In this document: positions 21,401 to 32,764 of the stretch, piece by piece
Layout of the letters: every line of letters begins with the position of its first letter
Position numbering within the stretch: position 1 is the stretch's first letter
Assembly (NCBI GenBank): GCA_009829735.1
Contig: CM020619.1
Span: forward strand, 6,092,083-6,156,082
Length of the DNA stretch: 64,000 nt
Direction: 5' to 3'
Source: Pyropia yezoensis
Taxonomy: Eukaryota; Rhodophyta; Bangiophyceae; Bangiales; Bangiaceae
The notes under the pieces: generated by a model
What the model was told of the DNA's origin: nothing
The model's database searches: none
The model's input: the letters and a program-made list of their open reading frames with translations, nothing else
Made by a program: the position numbers and the translations under genes

Positions 21401-23795
21401 TGGGTCCCCCCCCCCCCGCGACCTCACCCCGCCTGTACGTGCGCCCACGGATGGGATGCGTACCCGCTATGGTTCGTCCTACGTAATACCTGCCACACAC
21501 ACAGACGCCGCACAGGCACTGACCGTCGACGTGTGTGTTGTGGTGTCAGGCCATCCACGCCCCGACTGCGAGGACGGGTCAGAGGACGGGGATCGTCACG
21601 ACCGACGCATTCGACCGCCGGAGGACGCGGCGGCTGTCTCACCGGGGGACCTGTGTAACGTATGGGTTGACCAGGCAGAGGCGGACACCAGCAAGCGTTC
21701 GCTCAGCACCTCCGTCGACGCGGTCTGTGTCAGACGCAGCGTAGTGGCGGAACCTGTGGAGTCGGGGTCTGGCACGACCAAGGCGACGCTGCTGTGGCTT
21801 TCTGTGCGACGCACAGACGCTCCCCTGTTGCCCTGTCACACCAACAGCTCCGACGGCACCCGTCGGTTCGTGGTGGTGACCCTGTCCTTGAGCATTGTCT
21901 CCGACTGGTGTGAGTACAGCGGCCTCGGAGAGTGAGCGCGTCTGCCACTTTCTGTCCGTAGTAGCCTGGAATCGTAGGAGAGGGCGGATACATCAACCCC
22001 CCTTGTCTCGGGCACATTGCCGTCAGCGCCGGAGCGACGTCCCGACAGTGGGCCTCCGCGCGTTCCCCGCCTCGACGTATCGATCCAACTGGACGAGTCC
22101 CAGGGGCGGGTCGTTAGGGCCATCGTTGACGCGTTTGCCGCGCCTTGTGTCGGCTGTGTGTTGGTGACCGGTCCGCCGTGTACGGGCAAAACGCGGACCA
22201 TTTTGGGTGTGGTGATGGAACTGATTCGGTTTGGTTGCCTGCATCAGCCACTTCTCTCCACAAAGCTGCTGGTTGTGTCGAGGACCAACGACGCATGCAA
22301 CCAGATTCTGTCTGCACTACTGCCCCTGCGCGGTCTGCTGCAAGGCTACAGTTGGGGGCGCCGGTATCTGGCACAATTGGCAGGGTCTTCGCCGGGGACT
22401 TCGTTCCCTGTGCTGTTACGGGTCGGTCTGGCGCCGCCTAAGAACGACCCGGTTGCCGTCACCCACATTGACGCCGTCGTCGACGATTTGCTGCCTCGCG
22501 TCTACCCTGACGTGGTGCAGCGGCTGGAGGTTGCACGAACGGCCGTTGTACAAGGAGAGCACACGGTGCTGGCTTATTGTTCTTCTGGGGGGCCGCCACT
22601 TGCGACCAATGACGGGGGCCCGACGGCGGCGCCCCATGTCGACATCGGAGTCGTACAGGCAGCACAGTACGAGCTGGCGGAAGCTACCAAGGCGGTCAAG
22701 AATTCGATGCGGCGGTTGCGCAAGCGAGTCGCCCGGGATGTGCCGGTTGTTGTGACAACCACGGCCTCCTCTACGGGAGGTGACATCGGCAGCCTCGGCT
22801 ACCATGCCGTCATCGTAGACGAGGCTGCCTCGACAAGCATCCCTGCGGCCGTTTCTGCGGCTGTCCGGGCGTCGGGGGAGGCTGGTCGAGAATCCGCCGA
22901 GATTACGCGCTGCTTCGTGTTCATGGGTGACCCTGCACAGCTGCCACCAAGCTGTGGAATGCGGTACAGTGGCGACCTCATCCCGATGAGTGACAGCGTG
23001 TTTGCGCGGCTTCAACCGTACCACCCTCGATTGACACTAAGAGAGCAGTACCGTATGCGGCCCCTGTTATGGGACATTGACCGACGCTTGTTCTACCCGT
23101 CGATCCCGGGTTGTGCGCGTGCGGTCGGGCCCAAGGCGTTGTGGGACTGCGCCACCCGGGTATTACCCGCCTGGCTGGCGCGGTCGCGACGGAAGCCGCT
23201 CCACATCACAAGTACCTCCCTACTACCGCCCACGGCTCGACAGGAAGCATCCGACCGTGGCACTGGAAGCACGACAAACGAGGCGGAGGTACATGTGGTG
23301 GACGAGGAGTTGAGGAACCTCCTTCGTGGCTGGGCGTCGCATCCCTCATGCGACCTGCGAGTGCTCGTGCTGACACCGTACAGGGCCCAGCAACGGTTGC
23401 TCGGCGCCGCTGTGGCGCGGGCTCGAGTGGCCACCCCCCCCCCTCGACAGACGCACCATCGGTACACGGTACGAGTGTCTACTTTTGACGGCTGTCAGGG
23501 TGCGTCGGTGGACTGCGTGCTGCTGTCACTCGCACGGTCCGTCCCCACCGACAACCGACACACACGGGAGTACAGGATGCGCTTTACCGGGGATGCCCGC
23601 CGCATGAACGTGATGCTGTCCCGGGCAGAGGCACATCTTCACGTGGTAGGGGACATTGAGTACATCGCCAGCTCGGAAACCAAGTGGGATGAATGGTGGG
23701 ACATTGTGCGAGACCGCCACGCGGACTGGGCGGGCCTTGTGCACATAGAAAGTGCGTCTGTGCAGGGTACCGCCTCCAGACACAACCGTCTCTAG
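18429..23795 (+). CDS. UPF1/SEN1-class superfamily 1 helicase with very long N-terminus
   Basis: A putative RNA or DNA helicase. The C-terminal ~590 residues hold the full SF1B motif set: a Q-like LDESQ, Walker A GPPCTGKT (22170), Walker B VDEAA (22815), motif III GDPAQLPP, motif IV REQYRM, TPYRAQ, motif V STFDGCQGASVD and motif VI NVMLSRAEAHLHVVGD (about 23607). UPF1, SEN1/senataxin and related proteins act in RNA decay or transcription termination; which subgroup this belongs to cannot be told. The N-terminal ~1160 residues are unrecognised, mostly helical-looking and without zinc-knuckle clusters, so UPF1 itself is unlikely. The first ATG is at 18429. An in-frame TGA at 21933 and TAG at 21975 fall inside a probable intron (21910-22026), with both sides in the same frame. 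If spliced, the protein is about 1750 residues. Confidence 0.85.
21910..22026 (+). other. Probable spliceosomal intron in the helicase gene
   Basis: The donor GTGAGT at 21910 and the acceptor CGTCAG ending at 22026 give 117 nt, a multiple of three. This removes both in-frame stops and joins the exons in frame. An alternative of equal length is GTGAGC at 21932 with GACAG ending at 22048. A cDNA would decide. Confidence 0.55.
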
Positions 23796-23995
23796 CGCCA
23801 ATACGGGTGGCCGCCAACACGTCGCTGAGACGGGTGGCCCCGTGGCCACGGAGTGGACGGAAGATGGGCACGTGCCACCCTGTCGCCACCGTCCCGACGC
23901 CCATGCGCTTCATCCCGCGTGGGCGGGAGTTTACGATCAGGGAGGGGCCCGGGAGGAATCCTGGAGGTTTGCATTTAAACAAGTGGGATGGGAGC

Positions 23996-24026
<31 letters not shown>

Positions 24027-24098
24027 GGGGGTTGGAGGGGGCGGGGGGTGGATGGGGCGGATGGTGGGCGGGAATTTGTTGGTTCACATGCATATACC
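23796..24098. other. Convergent spacer with poly(G)
   Basis: It lies between the helicase gene (+) and the coiled-coil/Cys-rich gene (-). A G run of about 26 occupies 23998-24025. No gene. Confidence 0.5.
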
Positions 24099-26681
24099 CT
24101 ATTCACGTGCAGTTGACAGGACACTACCATGGGTGACATCCCGCATCAACCCCCTGTCACTGCCGATATTCTCTCGTATACAGATTGGACAGGTCCATCC
24201 CTGGTACATGGCCGGTGCCTTGGTCAAAGGGAGGGGGCGAGGGGGGGGGGGGGGGGGGGAGGGGGGGAGGGGGTTATCACCCACCTCCGCCGTTGCTAGT
24301 ACCACGCCCGGCATGTTGCTCGCCTGACGTCCGTGGGGCACCGGGGGTGCCTGATGGCCCTCCCTGTCCTCATGGATAAGAGCCATTCCAGTGGCACATG
24401 TCGCTTCCAGGGCCCTCAGTTTGGTCGTCAGGTCACACAGTCGCTTCCGTGCGAGGGTTCCGTCCGTAACTGCTTTGTTGACAAGAACGCTAAGTTCCTC
24501 CATGACTGTGTCGACGACAGCCCTTGCAGCAGATAGGGCCCCATCATCGGGGTTCGGCCCGAGTGACTCGAGGCTTACCATGACCCTGAACACTACAGGC
24601 GTTGTAGCGGAGGTCGCGCCAGCCTGCCGAAGGACCGTGGCCACGGCACCGACTAGCACCGGTTCCAGCCGAGACAGGGCAGCCGACGTCGAAGCTGCAT
24701 GGGCACGCGTCGCATTCAACTGGGCCTCTGTAGCAGCCACCCTGTCGCGGGCGACGGATAAACGATTGGCCGCGTCGAGAACGGCGCTCTTTGCATTCTT
24801 GAGGCCGTGCACCGCGCCGCTGTGCTCCCTCCCGGCCACATCCCGTGCACGACTGGCCGAGCGAATACGGTCCGCCAAAAGCGCGGTACGACGCTCTGCC
24901 TGCTCCCGACTGGTACACGCACTGGTGGCCTCCGCCGTGCTTGCAGCGGCCAGGTCCCGAACGACCGCAAGCTCGGTACGCGCCACCTCTTGTGCCGTAG
25001 ATGCCTGATCCAATTTGACTTGAACACGCTCGTGTGCCGCACGGGCCAAGGTCAGCGTGGCACGGCACTCTTCGACATTCTTGACACGTGCGTCGCGGAC
25101 AGTCTGCGGCGGCCGCTGGTCGGCTCCTCCAACACAGCCGTCAACAACTTGCCCTGTGCGGCTGGGGGAGCTCTCGTGTGGCGGTGGTGACGAAGGCTGC
25201 TCGCCGAGGGCGCTCAGCATGGCCTGCAAACTCCTTGAGGCTTGAGCAGCAGTAGCCACGTCTGGCTCTACCGGCGCGGTACGCTGGTCCTTTCGGGCGT
25301 CTTCAGCACGGGCACGATTTCTGGCGCCGACCACTTCGGCGACCATACCGGCGGTCGCAGCTTGGCGTTGGCTGCGGGTGGCCTCCATTCGCCGGCGTAC
25401 CCTGTCTGCGTCAGACTCTGGTCCCGCCACGCAGTGAAGGTGAAACGTGCTCGTGCACTCGGGCCGACGCGCGCTGCATGTCACGTCTGCCCGCCGAGTT
25501 CCGCAGCTGGCTTGGAGCAGGTTTCCGTGCGGAACTTGTGTGTCCCAATTCAGGTCCCATAGCGCGTGGAGGTTTGGGCAAAGGCGTGCGTGCTCAGCTT
25601 GCTCCGCTGCCGTTAAGATCTTGGGATACATTGATGCACCACCGCGCCTGAAATAGTACCACATGATGGCTTCCAGGAGAAGCGGCGGCAGCTCGCAAAG
25701 CACGCGGTCAACGGACAGGGAGTGCCACCAAGACGCCACAATGTCACACAGCATCGACGAGGCAATGGTGGTCCAACGCCTGTGTGAGGTTGTCTTCGTA
25801 CAGTCCCAGAAGTACGTGAAGCCGTCGGGTAATGGGGGGGGGTGGGGCAGTCGTCGTCCAAAGTCGAGCATATTCGAAAGTCAGGGCCCCTCCAGGTCCA
25901 CGGCTAACTCCCCCGCCCATATCGGACATACGACGCCTCGTGCACGCCACACGCGGTCCGCAGCGACAATGTCAGTTGATGGTCGCGCCACGCCTTGAAT
26001 AGCCTTTTTTGCGTCGAGGAGGGGTTGGGTGCCCATGTTTCTCAGAGACGTTAGCGGGACCACGTCTTCAAGCCGGAACGTGACCAATTCGCCGTGACGT
26101 TCTGCCTCCAATGTGCGCTGTACCAGAAGACGCAGAGCCGCGGCGTGGGCATCGTCCCGCGCAAACGGGAACGTGACCTGTTGAGCCAAATCCCGTACCA
26201 GCACAGCCGATGGCCAAGCCCGGAACACATCACAAAGAGCGGCTGCTGTCACGGCCAACGCCGCCACCGGGTCCCGGGGATGTCGAGCGTACCCGGCATG
26301 ACACAGGAGGCGGACAAAGTAAGACACGGTCCCGCCGTCCAGGACCTGGCGCACAATCTCGTTCGTGAAGACGAGCACATCTACGATCCTCGGACTGCCC
26401 ACATTCGACAGGACACCGTGTATGGTGGCAACTGGGACAGTGCGCCCACCTGGCGGTCGAGCTCGACGGTGGACAAGTAGGAAGCCAGGAGAGGGGGCTT
26501 CACCACGTTGCTCCAACGCGGACAGGGCCTTGCCGCGAAGTCTTTCCGCATCTGTACGGAGGGCCTCGTGAGTGTCTCGATCGGCTCCGGGTGTGGATCG
26601 ACTGCGGCGCGAAACCTTGAACGATGACCATCGCAGGCGTGACCCCGGCGAGCTCCCCGGTGCGCTCGGGTGCGGCATCAT
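24099..26681 (-). CDS. Coiled-coil/Cys-rich protein, split by an in-frame stop
   Basis: Unknown function. The upstream block (ATG at 26681 to TGA at 25883-25881) looks globular, with phrases such as VDVLVFTNEIVRQVLDGG. The downstream block (from 25871, same frame) begins with a conserved-looking segment (DIVASWWHSLSVDRVLCELP). A Cys/His cluster (about 25540-25430) and a long coiled coil (about 25080-24640) follow, ending in a Pro-rich tail with CPICI. Same-frame continuation across one stop suggests a single gene of about 860 codons with an unrecognised intron. A GTATGT donor at 25931 lies at a codon boundary, but no convincing acceptor was found. Separate genes or a disabling mutation remain possible. 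A C/T-rich tract on the minus strand (plus 26740-26815) precedes the ATG. Confidence 0.55.
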
Positions 26682-27235
26682 ACATGAATGACGCACGGGG
26701 ATGGTGGGTGGTGGAGAAACCAAGGTGCGGTGCTTGTCCAGGGGAGGTGGGGGGGGGGGGGGGTGGGGGGGAGGGCGCGGAGCGGGGGAGGGGGGTGGGG
26801 TTGGCGCAACAGTAGGGGTGGGGAGGGCACTGCATAGACAACAGCAGGCAGCACAAGAAGGGGTCGTGTGTCGTATCCCCACGCGAGAAAAGCCACGGGA
26901 GAAAACCGCATGCACGGCTTTTCGACATGGGAACGGTGAGTGGTGTCTCCATAGTTAGATACACAAATACGTGGACATGTAGATAGATACGTAGATAAGC
27001 ACTTATGATATGTGTTGCAGTTCTCCCGATTTTGCCCCATGTGGACAAGAGCAAGAGCAAACTGTGTTTGACCAATGATATGGCTCAGATGCAGCCTCTC
27101 TGGCCAATGACTGCTCTGCATGAGGGTCCGTTGTTGTACGACCAGTGTGAGGGCCAAATTGGGGTGGTGGGCAGGCCACATGTACCTCATTTGAAATGGA
27201 AGTCATCCAGTCAGAGCGAGCGGGCTTGTACCTAC
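26682..27235. other. Divergent promoter region
   Basis: It separates the minus-strand gene starting at 26681 from the plus-strand gene starting at 27646. It contains a G run (26747-26765) and ATTGG/CCAAT pentamers (for example near 27074 and 27104). No gene. Confidence 0.45.
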
Positions 27236-27480
27236 CACCCTGCTGCCCCTTCCCTGCCTCGGCCCCTACCGCCGACGCCCGCCCGCCCTCTCCGCCCCAC
27301 TCGTGTCCCCCGTCACCCCCTTCCGTCCCGTCTTTCCCGTCTTCCCCATCACCTCAGTCTCCCCCATCTCTCCCATCTCTCCTGTCTCTCCCATCACTTC
27401 TCTCAGGTCCCCCGTCCTCTCCACCCCCCGTGTACTGCACTCTGTCCCCCTGATTGCCCCCCGTTCCCCACCGATGATCT
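27236..27480 (+). promoter_or_regulatory. C/T-rich leader of two-block gene 2
   Basis: About 240 bp are almost purely pyrimidine on plus, with repeated TCTCCCATC and CCCGTC phrases, about 170 bp before the ATG at 27646. It matches the leader pattern of the Hsp70, zinc-finger and BRCT genes. Confidence 0.45.
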
Positions 27481-27645
27481 CTATGGCCGCGGGGCCCCTT
27501 CTTTCCCGTCTTTGTGTGCGTGTGTTCCCCAGGAGGCGCCCGCGCACAACTGAGGACACGTTGGCCGGTGTAACTTGTTGACGTGTAGTGAATTCGACTG
27601 GCCTGCACGAGGAAGCCATCGTGCCAGGGCGGTGCGTATCCCAGC

Positions 27646-28800
27646 ATGCCCGTCGTAGTGCCTTTGGGACCAGAAGACGGTCTGGCAGATACCATTGTCC
27701 GTCGGATCCCTAACGTCGTCGGTCTCATCCGGTCACACCTGACTACGTATGTCGAAAGCTTGACGGACACGGATCGAGCTGCCATTGGACAAGTTTGTAT
27801 CATGGTGTACGGCGGTCAAGAACATGCAAGCGACACAATCGAAGTTTTGGCGCTGCCGTGTGGTTTAGGAGATATCCCGTCCGAGTTGCTGGATGTGACG
27901 GAAACACTCATCCGCAAAAGCATTGTCTTCTGTAGCGGCTCACCTGCGCATAAACCTCGACTGTTTGTGGGTGCGCCTGGTCTTGCGCCAGCGGTAGGGG
28001 GCGGGGCTGGTCCAGTCACCACTGCGGGGGCGGCGGCGGCCGTGGATCCCGTGGCAGGGGCGGCGGCGGCGGCCGTGGATCCCGTGGCGGCGGCGGCGGC
28101 GGGGGCGGCGGCCGTGGATCCCGTGGCGGCGGCGGCGGCGGCGGCCGTGGATCCCGTGGCGGGGGCGGCGGTGGCGGCCGTGGATCCCGTGGCGGGGCGG
28201 TCCCCATTAGCGACTGTCATACGGGGTGCGTACAGAGACGTCGTCCGCAAACAAACTGTGGGGGCAGCACGGTCACGGTCATCCGGCAGCACCGCAAGCG
28301 GGTAAGTGTCGCTGTCAGGCCTGGGGGAGATGCTGCGACAAAAGATCGCTGCTGGACGTCCGGCGACCGTGGAAACGTGCCCTCGACGGCAAGGACACCA
28401 ATCGACTGTCGCGGAGCAGGACGCGGTATCGCTTGTGACGCCGCCCATGGTGGAAAGTTTTTTGTGCGTCTGTGGTGTGGAGGCAATGGACGAGGTGTCG
28501 TCGCCATGGCTCCGTCGCCTCTTCCCGTGGCTGCGTGCCAAGTTGGCCCCGGGTAAAGATGGTTTTCAGTGGTCGCAGTACATCCCACAAGGGCTATCGG
28601 ATACTACGTGGGAATGGGCGCGTGCGCTCTCGGGGGAGACCGTTCCCCCAGTGCGTGCCACAGGCGTACACCTGCATACGACCAATAGGAACATCGACTT
28701 GATGCGCCTCCGTGTAGCTCTGCTGGTCGCTGCACACTTGGAAGAATTCTGGTACCAAGCGCTGTACAATTTCCCTCACGAAACGAGTGGAAGACGATGA
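27646..28800 (+). CDS. Two-block hypothetical protein, family member 2
   Basis: Unknown function; paralogue of the gene at 6186-7178 (-). Block 1 (27646-28302) begins MPVVVPLGPEDGLADTIV, contains LRRIPNVV-like and VTETLIRKSIVF segments, then an Ala-rich linker with about six AAVDPVA repeats encoded by a GGC/GTGGATCCC minisatellite (28020-28195). A TAA at 28303-28305 coincides with GTAAGT (28302-28307), a strong donor consensus. Block 2 (28306-28800, same frame) carries MVESFL, AMDEVS and WEWARALSGETVPPVRA. An intron is likely, but no acceptor found keeps the frame with this donor, so the exact junction is open; a base error in the GC-rich linker could explain this. The stop at 28800 is followed by a poly(G) tract. 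Confidence 0.6.
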
Positions 28801-29022
28801 AGGCCGAGGGACGGGGAGTGTGGAGGGGGGGGGGGGGGGGGGGCGGGGGGGGGGGGGGAGGTGTACATGAAAAACACATGGTAAGATTAGAAAGAGGGAC
28901 CGTACGAGATTACGAAGTGATGACTCTTTGACCAAGACCTGGGGCAGGGGCAACGACGGCGTCATCCCAGTCCCGAGTCGACGAATTCAGTTCAGAGCGG
29001 TCTCCTGCAACAGTGGTCTCCT

Positions 29023-29048
29023 GCGCAGCACTGCTGATCGCCTGTCAA
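29023..29048. repeat. 26-bp sequence shared with 1792-1817
   Basis: GCGCAGCACTGCT-K-ATC-S-CCTGTCAA occurs here and at 1792-1817 with two mismatches. Both lie just downstream of short repeated motifs (the 19-bp repeat at 1693-1768 and GGTCTCCTGC here). It may be a dispersed regulatory or transposon remnant. Confidence 0.6.
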
Positions 29049-29661
29049 AATATTGCTTGCTTTTTTTTGGGAAATTCTCGAGCAGAAACCTGCATGAAAC
29101 CTGCATCGACCCCCCCTCAAGGCGTCATACGCACTGCTTTTACCCCCACTTCTTGCTTTCTGCCTACAACAGCTCGAGCGATTGGTAGTCGCCACCATGC
29201 GATGGGTGCTGCGACAGGGCGCCCAGGCCGACTACTTCACAGCGGCACGGCGCCGCATTTACCGGCCTCGACTACAGGCAGTGTCCTTACCATCTGCGCG
29301 CTGGCGACATCCTGTGGGTGCCCACGCGCCCGTCCGTGACGACGCCTTGTCGTCGTCGCCCGTGTTGTTGTCCCATTTGAAACCACATGCGCAAGGGACA
29401 TGTGGTTAATCGGGTCCGGTTGGGTCGGTCGCAGACGTATAGGCAGCAAACGAATTTTTTGCTCTCGCCTGATGTGGCCCCACGCGAGCAGTGAGTATGC
29501 CCAGGTCCCTTACCACCCCCGTCCGCGCATCGCGCCGCCGGCGCTCACGGCCTCGCGCCGTGGACCACGCCGCTGGGGGGCCGACCGCCTCAATTCCATG
29601 GCCCGCGTGGCCACCGTGACGACAGCCCGTTCAAGCAGCCCCAGTCAGGCGGGCACCAGGC

Positions 29662-29699
29662 CAGGGTCGAACGGGTCAACCAGGGTCGAACGGGTCAAC
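29662..29699. repeat. 19-bp perfect tandem duplication
   Basis: CAGGGTCGAACGGGTCAAC occurs twice in direct succession. Confidence 0.9.
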
Positions 29700-30862
29700 C
29701 CTGCCGCGGCCGATCGCGGGCGTCAAGCTCAGGTCCCCACAGTGACACACGAATGTAGATATCGGGGTGCGCCAGGCCGGGACAGTCACATACATCACCC
29801 AATTCTGCCGAAATACGGCATACAGACGATCCCGTGGGCAGCTGTCTGAGCAGCTGGGATAATCGCGGTGCGTGACGACGATCCACATGCCCGACCTGTT
29901 CTCCCATGAGGAACGACAGGGTGTAGGAGACGTCCGCCGCCGCCACCTGCATGGCCCATGTGGGTGGCCTCCCGCTCGCCCAGCCACCCCACCTGCACCG
30001 GGGGTGGTTTCAAAGCAGAGAAGCAGAGGCATTGGTCGGATTGCCTTAGAGGGGCGCCTTTTCCTTCACCAGAGACAGCGATGGTGCACCGGACGGTCGG
30101 AATAGCATGGCTTCCCCCGCTCCGCTCTCCGTGTCCACTGGGGTCTGGGTGCCTAAAACAGGATGAGCAGAGGCTCATCATGATCACTGAACCCGCACAG
30201 GGCGTAGCCGGTGGTACCCCCTTCCGGTTGGCACCATACAGTTGGCCGGCCGTGATTATTTTTCTCGTGGAGGCCTTCAGGATGCGCAGCAGGCCGCCTG
30301 CCGTGTTGGCAAAGGCAGAGGGAAAGTCGCCTGCGCGTACCACTCACCCGGAGCATGCCCGGTGCTGGTCGACGTGTAACCAGCTACTTGCTGCCACGCG
30401 TGTGGGGCTCCGCGGCCGCGGCCAGGGCAGGACCTAAAGAATGGACAGCTGCTGTACAACCGCTCCATATCCGTTTCGTACTCTCTCTCTCTTCTAATAA
30501 AAAAAAAAAAAAAAAAAGCTCGCGGGCTTTCCCCACGTGTGACGCGGTTCTCTGTGTCTCGTGCGACACGAGGAAGAGGTAGTGGTGTCCACAAATTCTA
30601 CGTCTACGCAACGCACACTCACACCCACGGTAAAAGAGGTAAACGTACGCTGAGAGCCACCGTTCAAGACACGCTTTACACACTTTGGTCGTGGCGGGGT
30701 ACCCCCGAGACAGAGATGTGTATAATGCGACCATGCACACAAACAGTTCTACGAGATGAGGTACGACAAAAAAGGCACGAGAGAGAGAGATGATGTAAAA
30801 AAACGCGACACACGGAGCTGGCACGTGACGAGGGTCATACGCGGAGGACGGCAGATGGGTCG

Positions 30863-32764
30863 TCAGGGACCAGGAAAAGCGGGTGCACGTGACGATGATG
30901 ACGATGACGGTGGAACGACGCCGTGTTCCAGCTTTGGAGGCGGTTCCAGAACAGGAATGACAGGCGGCGGTGGCAGTGGGGGCGGCGGTGGCGGTGCCAC
31001 CATTCGCGACGACCGACGGAGTGCCAATCGAGCCGATCGACGGAGAGGCGACGGCGACGGCGGCTGCAGCGGCAGCGGCGGAAGCGGTGGCAGCGGCGGC
31101 AGCTGCAGCGCAGGCGGTGGCGGCGGCGACGACGGCAGCGGTGGCGTTGGCATGGTGTCCGGTTCCGGTTTAGGATCAGGCTGCAATACAGGGTGGACAG
31201 ACGGCGGTGGCGGTGCCACCATTCGCGACGACCGACGGAGTGCCAATCGAGTCGATCGACGGAGAGGCGACGGCGACGGCGGCTGCAGCGGCGGCGGCGG
31301 AAGCGGTGGCAGCGGCGGAAGCGGTGGCAGCGGCAGCAGCGGCAGCGCAGGCGGTGGCGGCGGCGGCAGCACAGGCGGCGGCGGCGGCGACGACGGCAGC
31401 GGTGGCGGTGGCCGGGTGTCCTGTTCCGGTTCAGGATGAGGCTGCAATACAGGGCGGACAGATGGCGGTGACGGTGACTGTGGTGGTGGCAGCGGGGAGA
31501 CGGACGACGAAGATGATGACGACGAAGATGATGAGGTCGGGGCCAGAGGCATGAGGGGAGGCAGCCGTCGCGGAACCGGTGACAGAGGGGCGCAAGGAAG
31601 CGATGGTGATGACGACGAGGATGACAATGGCGGCGGCGGCGGCGGCGCCAGTGGGGACGACGGCAGCGGCGGCGGTGGCGACGACGGCGGCAGTGGCGAC
31701 AACGGCGGCGGTGGCGGTGGTGGTGGCAGCGGGGAGACGGACGACGAAGATGACGACGACGAAGATGATGACGTCGGGGCCATAGGCATGTGGAAAGGCA
31801 ACCGTCGCGGAACCGGTGACAGAGGGGCGCAAGGAGGCGAGGGTGATGACGACGAGGATGACGATGGCGGGGGCGGCGGCGGCGCGAGTGGCGACGACGG
31901 CAGCGGCGGCGGTGGCGACAACGGCGGCGGTGGCGGCGACGGTGGCTCCGGCACACGTGCGCGCTTGTGGCCGGGGATTCGCCCCGCGCCCGTCTCGCCC
32001 GCGTGTAAGTCACATATCAGCCGCGTCCCCAGCGCCTCGGTCGTGCGCATGAGCTCTCTGAATGCTGCCGCCGCAGGCTCAGGACCATACCGGCCGCCGC
32101 CGGAGGGTGCCACCGCCGCCGACCCATAGCGAGCGTCGCAACCATGCCGGCCAGCGTCAGGAGGCACAGGTGCCCCAGCCCCATCCCCATACCCAGGCCC
32201 AGAACGAAAGCCGTACCGGCGAGCGTCAGGAGGCACAGGTGCCGCAGCCCCAGCCCCATACCTGAACCCAGAACGAAAGCCGTACCGGCCAGCGTCAGGA
32301 GCCCCAGGTGCCGGTCCAGCCCCAGACCCAAACCCTGAACGAAAGCCGTACCGGCCAGCGTCAGGAGCCACAGGTGCCGGTCCAGCCCCAAACCCAGACC
32401 CAGACCCAGAACGAAAGCCGTACCGGCGAGCATCAGGAGGCACCGCAGCCCCAGCCCCAGACCGCAGACCCAGACCCAGAACGAAAGCCGTGCCGGCCAG
32501 CACCAGGTGCCACCGCGGCCGGTCCAGCCCCAGAGCGATGTCGACCGCCAGTGGGTGCCCCCGCCGGCGAAGGCTCAGGGTCGTCACGCGGGTAGTTGGG
32601 TCGTTCTTTCGACGCTGCTGCCGGTGGGCGTACCGACAGCATGCAGGGACAAGGGTGAGGAGTGTGGCAGTGGCAAAAACACCGGAAGGGGGGGGGCGAG
32701 CGCCCCGGCACACCCGAACCCGGGCCGCGACGGTTACGTAACGGCCGCTTTCCGCTGGCCACAT
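30863..32764 (-). CDS. Repetitive Pro/Ser-rich ORF, possible membrane segments
   Basis: Unknown and uncertain. The minus-strand frame has an ATG at 32764 just after a C tract on that strand (plus 32826-32850). The first ~60 residues include a hydrophobic stretch (GVFATATLLTLVPACC). A 66-72-bp tandem repeat follows, then long Pro runs alternating with Ser runs and twice the phrase PLRRS-x-RLALRRSSRMVAPPPP. The two large DNA duplications under it are 219 and 237 bp, both multiples of three, as expected if the reading frame were maintained. Against it: pure low complexity, Gly-rich frames open on the other strand, and one 70-bp spacing in the short repeat that shifts frame. Confidence 0.3.
   Translation of the reverse strand: MWPAESGRYVTVAARVRVCRGARPPPSGVFATATLLTLVPACCRYAHRQQRRKNDPTTRVTTLSLRRRGHPLAVDIALGLDRPRWHLVLAGTAFVLGLGLRSGAGAAVPPDARRYGFRSGSGSGFGAGPAPVAPDAGRYGFRSGFGSGAGPAPGAPDAGRYGFRSGFRYGAGAAAPVPPDARRYGFRSGPGYGDGAGAPVPPDAGRHGCDARYGSAAVAPSGGGRYGPEPAAAAFRELMRTTEALGTRLICDLHAGETGAGRIPGHKRARVPEPPSPPPPPLSPPPPLPSSPLAPPPPPPSSSSSSSPSPPCAPLSPVPRRLPFHMPMAPTSSSSSSSSSSSVSPLPPPPPPPPLSPLPPSSPPPPLPSSPLAPPPPPPLSSSSSSPSLPCAPLSPVPRRLPPLMPLAPTSSSSSSSSSSSVSPLPPPQSPSPPSVRPVLQPHPEPEQDTRPPPPLPSSPPPPPVLPPPPPPALPLLPLPPLPPLPPLPPPPLQPPSPSPLRRSTRLALRRSSRMVAPPPPSVHPVLQPDPKPEPDTMPTPPLPSSPPPPPALQLPPLPPLPPLPLQPPSPSPLRRSARLALRRSSRMVAPPPPPPLPPPPVIPVLEPPPKLEHGVVPPSSSSSSRAPAFPGP
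30984..31421. repeat. 219-bp tandem duplication
   Basis: The segment containing GGTGCCACCATTCGCGACG recurs 219 bp later (30993 and 31212), with the following GGC/AGC-rich sequence. Confidence 0.8.
31494..31967. repeat. 237-bp tandem duplication
   Basis: Copies start at GGGGAGACGG (31494 and 31731) and contain GAAGATGATGACGACGAAG and CGTCGCGGAACCGGTGACAG. Confidence 0.8.
32139..32500. repeat. 66-72-bp tandem repeat, about five units
   Basis: Units contain GAACGAAAGCCGTACCGG and AGCGTCAGGAG. Successive GAACGAAAG positions are 32202, 32271, 32337, 32409 and 32479 (spacings 69, 66, 72 and 70). In one minus frame each unit encodes a hydrophobic LLTLAGTAFVLGLGLGL-type segment; in another it encodes RYGFRSG. 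Confidence 0.8.

Larger units (their letters stand above)
28801..30862. other. Region without a supported gene
   Basis: It contains poly(G) at about 28827-28858, a GGTCTCCTGC pair and a 26-bp repeat shared with 1.8 kb, a 19-bp tandem duplication, a CT microsatellite and an A run (30497-30517). Short frames at 29182-29409 (+) and 29695-29952 (-) have plausible composition but no domain or homologue in the window. Confidence 0.4.
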
